Shown in pieces: positions 60,724 through 64,000 of a DNA stretch of 64,000 nucleotides. Source of the stretch: Dolichospermum sp. LEGE 00240 (GTDB lineage Bacteria; Cyanobacteriota; Cyanobacteriia; Cyanobacteriales; Nostocaceae); assembly GCF_015207875.1 (NCBI RefSeq), contig NZ_JADEVZ010000010.1, positions 1 through 64,000 on the forward strand. The letters run 5' to 3'. A program made the position numbers and the translations under genes. Numbering within the stretch: position 1 is the stretch's first letter; the number at the start of each line of letters is the position of its first letter. The notes below the pieces were generated by a model. It made no database searches and was not told where the DNA came from. It was given only the letters and a program-made list of their open reading frames with translations.

Positions 60724-61695
60724 TTATTCCATTCCCACATTTTTTAGGGCTTCCTGCACTGGTCGAAGATGACGATTATGATCAATCCTAACCAATTCTG
60801 TGGAATTATATAAACCGCTTAGTAATTGATTGTTTTCTGATTTATTTAACTTCAACAAGGCATTAATTAGCTTTTCTCTGATGACAACTGGGACATCATC
60901 ATCAATGGCAATACCATGAGCCGGAACACCAGAAATTTTATGTAATATCCTGACTTTACCTCTATTCTCAGCAGCCAAATAGGGAGGGAAAAGAGCATAT
61001 TCTGAGACTACAGCTACATCCGCTTGACCTCTAATTACAGCATCTAAAGCTTTACTATAATTTCCACCATAACTAACTTTACCAAAGAAGTTTTCCAAGC
61101 GATCGCGGTTAGGCACGAAACCCTGTTTTACTAACTCACTCACTGGAAAAATAAACCCAGAACCAGATGTAGGAGAAGTAAAAGCAATAGTTTTGCCTCT
61201 AAGTTGTTCTAAAGTTGCTTTGGGAGAATTTTTACTTTTTAATTGGCTGTTATTAGGAACAACAAAAATAGAATTATAAGTATATCTACCGGAGTAATTT
61301 TTACGAACTTCCGCCAAATATAACCGAGAATTTGCTAATTGTTCAGCCTTTAAAGCCGGACGGCTACTTAAAAATGCTACATCAGCCCGATTCGCTCTTA
61401 AAGCTTCTACTGCGGCTGTCTCATCACCTACTTGCGCTTTAACGGGTATGCCTAATTCCTTAGACAAAAAGGCAGCTACATTATTAGCTTTATTTTGCAA
61501 GTCAGTAGAATCAGAGCGAGTGGGAAAAACTATAGTTAAAGGGTTGATTTTCTGAACAATTAAGCGTGGTGCTGGTTGATTTTGCAAGGGTTTAGCTATG
61601 GCTATTTGCATAGAACCCAAACTACTCAAAGCCATTCCTGTCAAGGCTAACAATCCGCCTCCAACACCCCAAAAGCTTTTTTCACTCACTACCAT
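60724..61695 (-). CDS. phnD: Phosphonate/phosphite-binding periplasmic protein PhnD
   Basis: 323 residues. A signal peptide (FWGVGGGLLALTGMALSSLG, cleavage probably near AIAKP) precedes a type II solute-binding fold of the PhnD family: LTIVFPTRSDSTDL, DVAFLSSRPALKAEQ, TSPTSGSGFIFP (likely ligand-binding Ser/Thr cluster) and ADVAVVSEYALFPPY. The frame extends 17 codons upstream, but GGAG before the ATG giving MVVSEKSFWG supports the shorter start. It opens the phnD-C-E row; no C-P lyase or phosphite dehydrogenase is in the window. Possibly phosphate-starvation-controlled; no Pho box was identified. Confidence 0.88.
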   Translation of the reverse strand: MVVSEKSFWGVGGGLLALTGMALSSLGSMQIAIAKPLQNQPAPRLIVQKINPLTIVFPTRSDSTDLQNKANNVAAFLSKELGIPVKAQVGDETAAVEALRANRADVAFLSSRPALKAEQLANSRLYLAEVRKNYSGRYTYNSIFVVPNNSQLKSKNSPKATLEQLRGKTIAFTSPTSGSGFIFPVSELVKQGFVPNRDRLENFFGKVSYGGNYSKALDAVIRGQADVAVVSEYALFPPYLAAENRGKVRILHKISGVPAHGIAIDDDVPVVIREKLINALLKLNKSENNQLLSGLYNSTELVRIDHNRHLRPVQEALKNVGME

Positions 61696-61934
61696 TTTTT
61701 TACTCCAATAAGAATTATTTTCAACACTTTTGCAAATTATTTGCAATTAACTTCGTTAAAAACTATAGACTTTTTAGGAATAGAAGTCAATAAGCAAAGC
61801 AAAATTTTTTTACCCTGACTTTCCGTACTTCATTATGTAATATGCGTAAGTTTCCAAAATCTCATTAACAATAGTTAAATAAATAACATAAATTACCAGT
61901 AAGCTTAAGTATTAATATGTAGTATAATGGCTAT

Positions 61935-62040
61935 TAGAGACTTCCAATTAAAAAGATATCCCAAAATTTCTTGTGGTGCGGGACGAAAAGCCCGCTAATA
62001 ATACAAGGACGGGCAAGATGCCCATCCCACAGGATTGGAT
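61935..62040. mobile_element. Miniature element, family D, copy 2 (right end lost)
   Basis: It begins TAGAGACTTCCAATTAAAAA and contains GTGGTGCGGGACGAAAAGCC and GGACGGGCAAGATGCCCATC. The inverted right end present in the other copies is missing after GGATTGGATA. Confidence 0.7.
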
Positions 62041-62796
62041 AGCACTTCGCTATCGCCCAACTATAATCTAATAATATGCTCTTAGTTTTATCCTAGATGC
62101 TATTTATCAGATAGATTATTCATAATAGCTGTATGATAAGCTTGAATTATATAAAATTAATAATACTTTTGATATTTATAAGTTTTAGTGATTTGCCTTT
62201 ATATTTCCTTAATAATTAATTGATAATCTTTTTTATTTATCAACGAGGTTGCTATACTTTCAGCGATTTGCTATAATTTCAAAGAATTTCATAATTAGGA
62301 TATTATTGTCAATTTTAGATATTTTAAAAGATGTTAGTCTCAAACCCTTTATTGACAGTAGTTTCAGAAATTAATTTCCCAGGCTAATACAAAACTTTAC
62401 AAAATTAATACCTATTCCCTTAACAATTTTAGCCATGAATTTGCTCAGAAATGATCTAATTTGAGCGATCGCCAAAATTCCCTATTGACAAATTGACAAT
62501 AAAATGATAACTAGGGTTTGCTGAATAAGTAAGTAGTGAGATAAAATTAATTACACAATGTGATTGCGTAAGCGTTGCGCTGCTGCAAGCAGTTCGCAAG
62601 GGTTGTGATTGCTTCCCTTCCCTCGCAATGACTGTAAATATTTTTGTCCAATTACTTAAGCACCTCTTTTTTCAACGTGGCTTTCAGGTTCTATCCCTTA
62701 TGAAACAAGCTGTTTAGTCACCTTGTCACCCGTTAAGGCTGCACACTGAAATTATCTTCTCTCACTATAGGATCAATCATTCTGTGGACTTCTCTT

Positions 62797-62924
62797 AGGG
62801 ACTTCCAATTAAAAAAATACCCAAAAATTTTTCGTGGTGCGGGACGAAAAGCCTGCTAATCATCAAGGACGGGCAGGATGCCCATCCCACAAAATTGGGT
62901 AATTTATTTTTTGGTGTTCCCTTA
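62797..62924. mobile_element. Miniature element, family D, copy 3
   Basis: It begins TAGGGACTTCCAATTAAAAA and ends TTTTTTGGTGTTCCCTTA. It is the most symmetric of the three copies, with clear imperfect terminal inverted repeats and the same GGTGCGGGACGAA centre. Confidence 0.75.
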
Positions 62925-63004
62925 GAAAAATTCGGCGTGTCTGAAGTTTTTAACCTCCCCTACCCCCCCTTACCTTCACCCGTCATTTTCGGGTTGACAG
63001 ACTA

Positions 63005-64000
63005 CTAGATGACTTTTACCGACACAATCACATCATTAAAGTCATTATCTCCACCGCCGCGAATATCTTCAAAGCCAAAAATATTATCTGCCATGCGTCG
63101 CACATGATTAACTCCATCACTATTAGCTCCGCTATAGGCAAAATAGGTATGGCTGAAATTGGGACTGGAAGCTGAACCACCATTAGCGATGAGGATGGGA
63201 GCATAACGTACACCGCCCATGAGTTGTTCATTAAAGACAGCAGTTTGTTGATTGCCTGTACTCAGAAGTATATCCAAACGATTGTTTATGGCTAATTGAG
63301 CATAGTTACTATCCTGATTTGGATTACCAGAAACCACTTTACCTTGGCTATCTAGCACCTGACCCTGTTCATTAACTCGATAGAAACCGATTAAATTATC
63401 ATAGGCTGCTTCGCGGTTTACGGTAAAGCTGATGTTATGGACTTGATGATCCAAACCAGTCAGATCAATTGTTTTATCAAGGGTTGTACCAAATACAGTT
63501 CCTTCTAAGGTGGGAGCAGCTTCGATAATTAGATCATCGTAACTGTTATCACCGTTGGTTTCCCAATTAAAAACAAGATTTGCTCCGTTATCAAGGGTTT
63601 GCAGGGCTTTGACATTTTGGGACAACACCAAAGAACTATAGTCTCCAGTGTTAAGAACGGTGGTAGCATCCCTACCTTGGATCATATATAAGCCAAAGTA
63701 GGTATTGTTATCAAACTCTCCTAATGTTCTGCTGAAGCTATTACTATCAAAACCATTAGGGTTGTTGTCCAGAATAGAGAAGATGGTTTGACTGTGTTTT
63801 AAAACTTCACTTAGATAACCTGTGCTGTTGCGATTAATGCCATTAATGCTGCCATCTGCATCAGTTTTATATAGACCGATTTCAGCCTGAGTTCTCCCGT
63901 CATGCTTGAGGAGGTTAAATTTAATATTGGCTAAATTATCCATCACTTGGAAAATACCATTACCCCTGATTTCTAATTCAGGGTTGGCAATACTCAAAGC
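63005..64000 (-). CDS. DUF4114-containing surface protein, C-terminal part (runs off window)
   Basis: Partial: 331 codons are visible and the frame is still open at the window edge, where only a TTG is available, so the start lies beyond. The C-terminus is a DUF4114 domain ending FGFEDIRGGGDNDFNDVIVSV, with the acidic Gly-rich motif of that family. A related, weaker copy lies earlier (LVFNWETNGDNSYDDLIIEA, positions 63510-63600). DUF4114 domains close large secreted or calcium-binding proteins in cyanobacteria and occur with Calx-beta and RTX domains as in the giant gene. Function unknown. Confidence 0.8.
   Translation of the reverse strand, partial: ALSIANPELEIRGNGIFQVMDNLANIKFNLLKHDGRTQAEIGLYKTDADGSINGINRNSTGYLSEVLKHSQTIFSILDNNPNGFDSNSFSRTLGEFDNNTYFGLYMIQGRDATTVLNTGDYSSLVLSQNVKALQTLDNGANLVFNWETNGDNSYDDLIIEAAPTLEGTVFGTTLDKTIDLTGLDHQVHNISFTVNREAAYDNLIGFYRVNEQGQVLDSQGKVVSGNPNQDSNYAQLAINNRLDILLSTGNQQTAVFNEQLMGGVRYAPILIANGGSASSPNFSHTYFAYSGANSDGVNHVRRMADNIFGFEDIRGGGDNDFNDVIVSVKVI

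Larger units (their letters stand above)
61696..63004. other. 1.3-kb gene-free region with miniature elements
   Basis: AT-rich DNA upstream of phnD. It carries two family D elements (61935-62040, 62797-62924), a solo family A end at 62513 (AGGGTTTGCTGAATAAGTAA), a GCGTTGCGCTGCTGCAAGC fragment near 62570 related to one at 23430, GATTGCTTCCCTTCCCTCGC at 62609, and AAATATTTTTGTCCAATTAC at 62637 identical to sequence at 22199. No ORF with protein-like composition is seen. Confidence 0.6.

Overview
The window is cyanobacterial chromosome, most likely from a filamentous Nostocales species (Anabaena/Dolichospermum/Nostoc-like). The evidence is the frequent HIP1 octamer GCGATCGC, the desC-desA-desB desaturase cluster, an ndhA-I-G-E operon for photosynthetic NDH-1, a BciB-type divinyl chlorophyllide reductase, a cyanobacterial-type gshA, heptamer STRR repeats between genes, and many small palindromic or MITE-like elements. 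The genus is an inference; no rRNA gene is present.

Layout. 0.3-4.8 kb holds an ABC-F ATPase (minus) and a Kef/NapA-type antiporter with two Usp domains (plus). 4.8-5.4 kb is a stack of nested miniature elements. 5.5-22.0 kb is one giant gene of 5514 codons. It encodes a secreted-type mosaic protein: DUF4347, RTX repeats, PA14, Calx-beta, CARDB, a collagen-like linker, a cysteine-pair region, Ig-like repeats, an SdrD_B-like domain, a subtilisin domain with an intact triad, three 101-residue Ig/cadherin-like repeats and a dockerin-like tail. 22.0-24.4 kb is its decayed neighbour (a headless RTX tail) plus elements and tandem repeats. 24.4-26.9 kb holds an AMIN-domain protein, a Bax-inhibitor-1-like protein and a DUF3172 protein. 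27.0-30.4 kb holds desB, desA and desC. 30.5-34.4 kb holds a methionine-gamma-lyase-like PLP enzyme, a GxxExxY protein framed by inverted repeats, bciB and a small exported protein. 34.4-35.5 kb has gene remnants and a tRNA-Met. 35.7-40.7 kb holds a LysM/M23 envelope peptidase, trmL and gshA. 40.9-47.0 kb holds nadK, ndhE, ndhG, ndhI, ndhA, gltA and sixA, all on minus. 47.1-49.4 kb is a compact minus-strand operon: a RusA-like resolvase, a fusion of a PD-(D/E)XK-like domain, a HEPN-like domain and a RelE-like domain, and a Shedu-like (DUF4263) nuclease. 49.7-57.2 kb holds an ABC ATPase without permease and a cheW-mcp-cheA chemosensory cluster. 57.2-58.9 kb holds a Nudix hydrolase and an alpha/beta hydrolase. 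59.0-61.7 kb is a phnD-C-E importer. The last kilobase is the C-terminal part of a DUF4114 surface protein running off the end.

How genes work together. The Des enzymes desaturate membrane lipids at successive positions. The Ndh subunits form the membrane arm and ferredoxin-side module of NDH-1. CheW, MCP and CheA form one signalling array of the type used for gliding or phototaxis. PhnDCE is a complete phosphonate/phosphite-type importer with no catabolic genes nearby.

The best candidate for an under-described system is the 47.1-49.4 kb operon. Its three genes are joined by two 4-nt ATGA overlaps and combine a Holliday-junction resolvase fold, a restriction/HEPN/toxin fusion and a Shedu-type nuclease. 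The window is also rich in miniature elements: at least seven families, several nested, one in frame inside the giant gene and one apparently supplying the start codon of the Nudix gene. All family assignments come from reading motifs by eye; no database search was possible.
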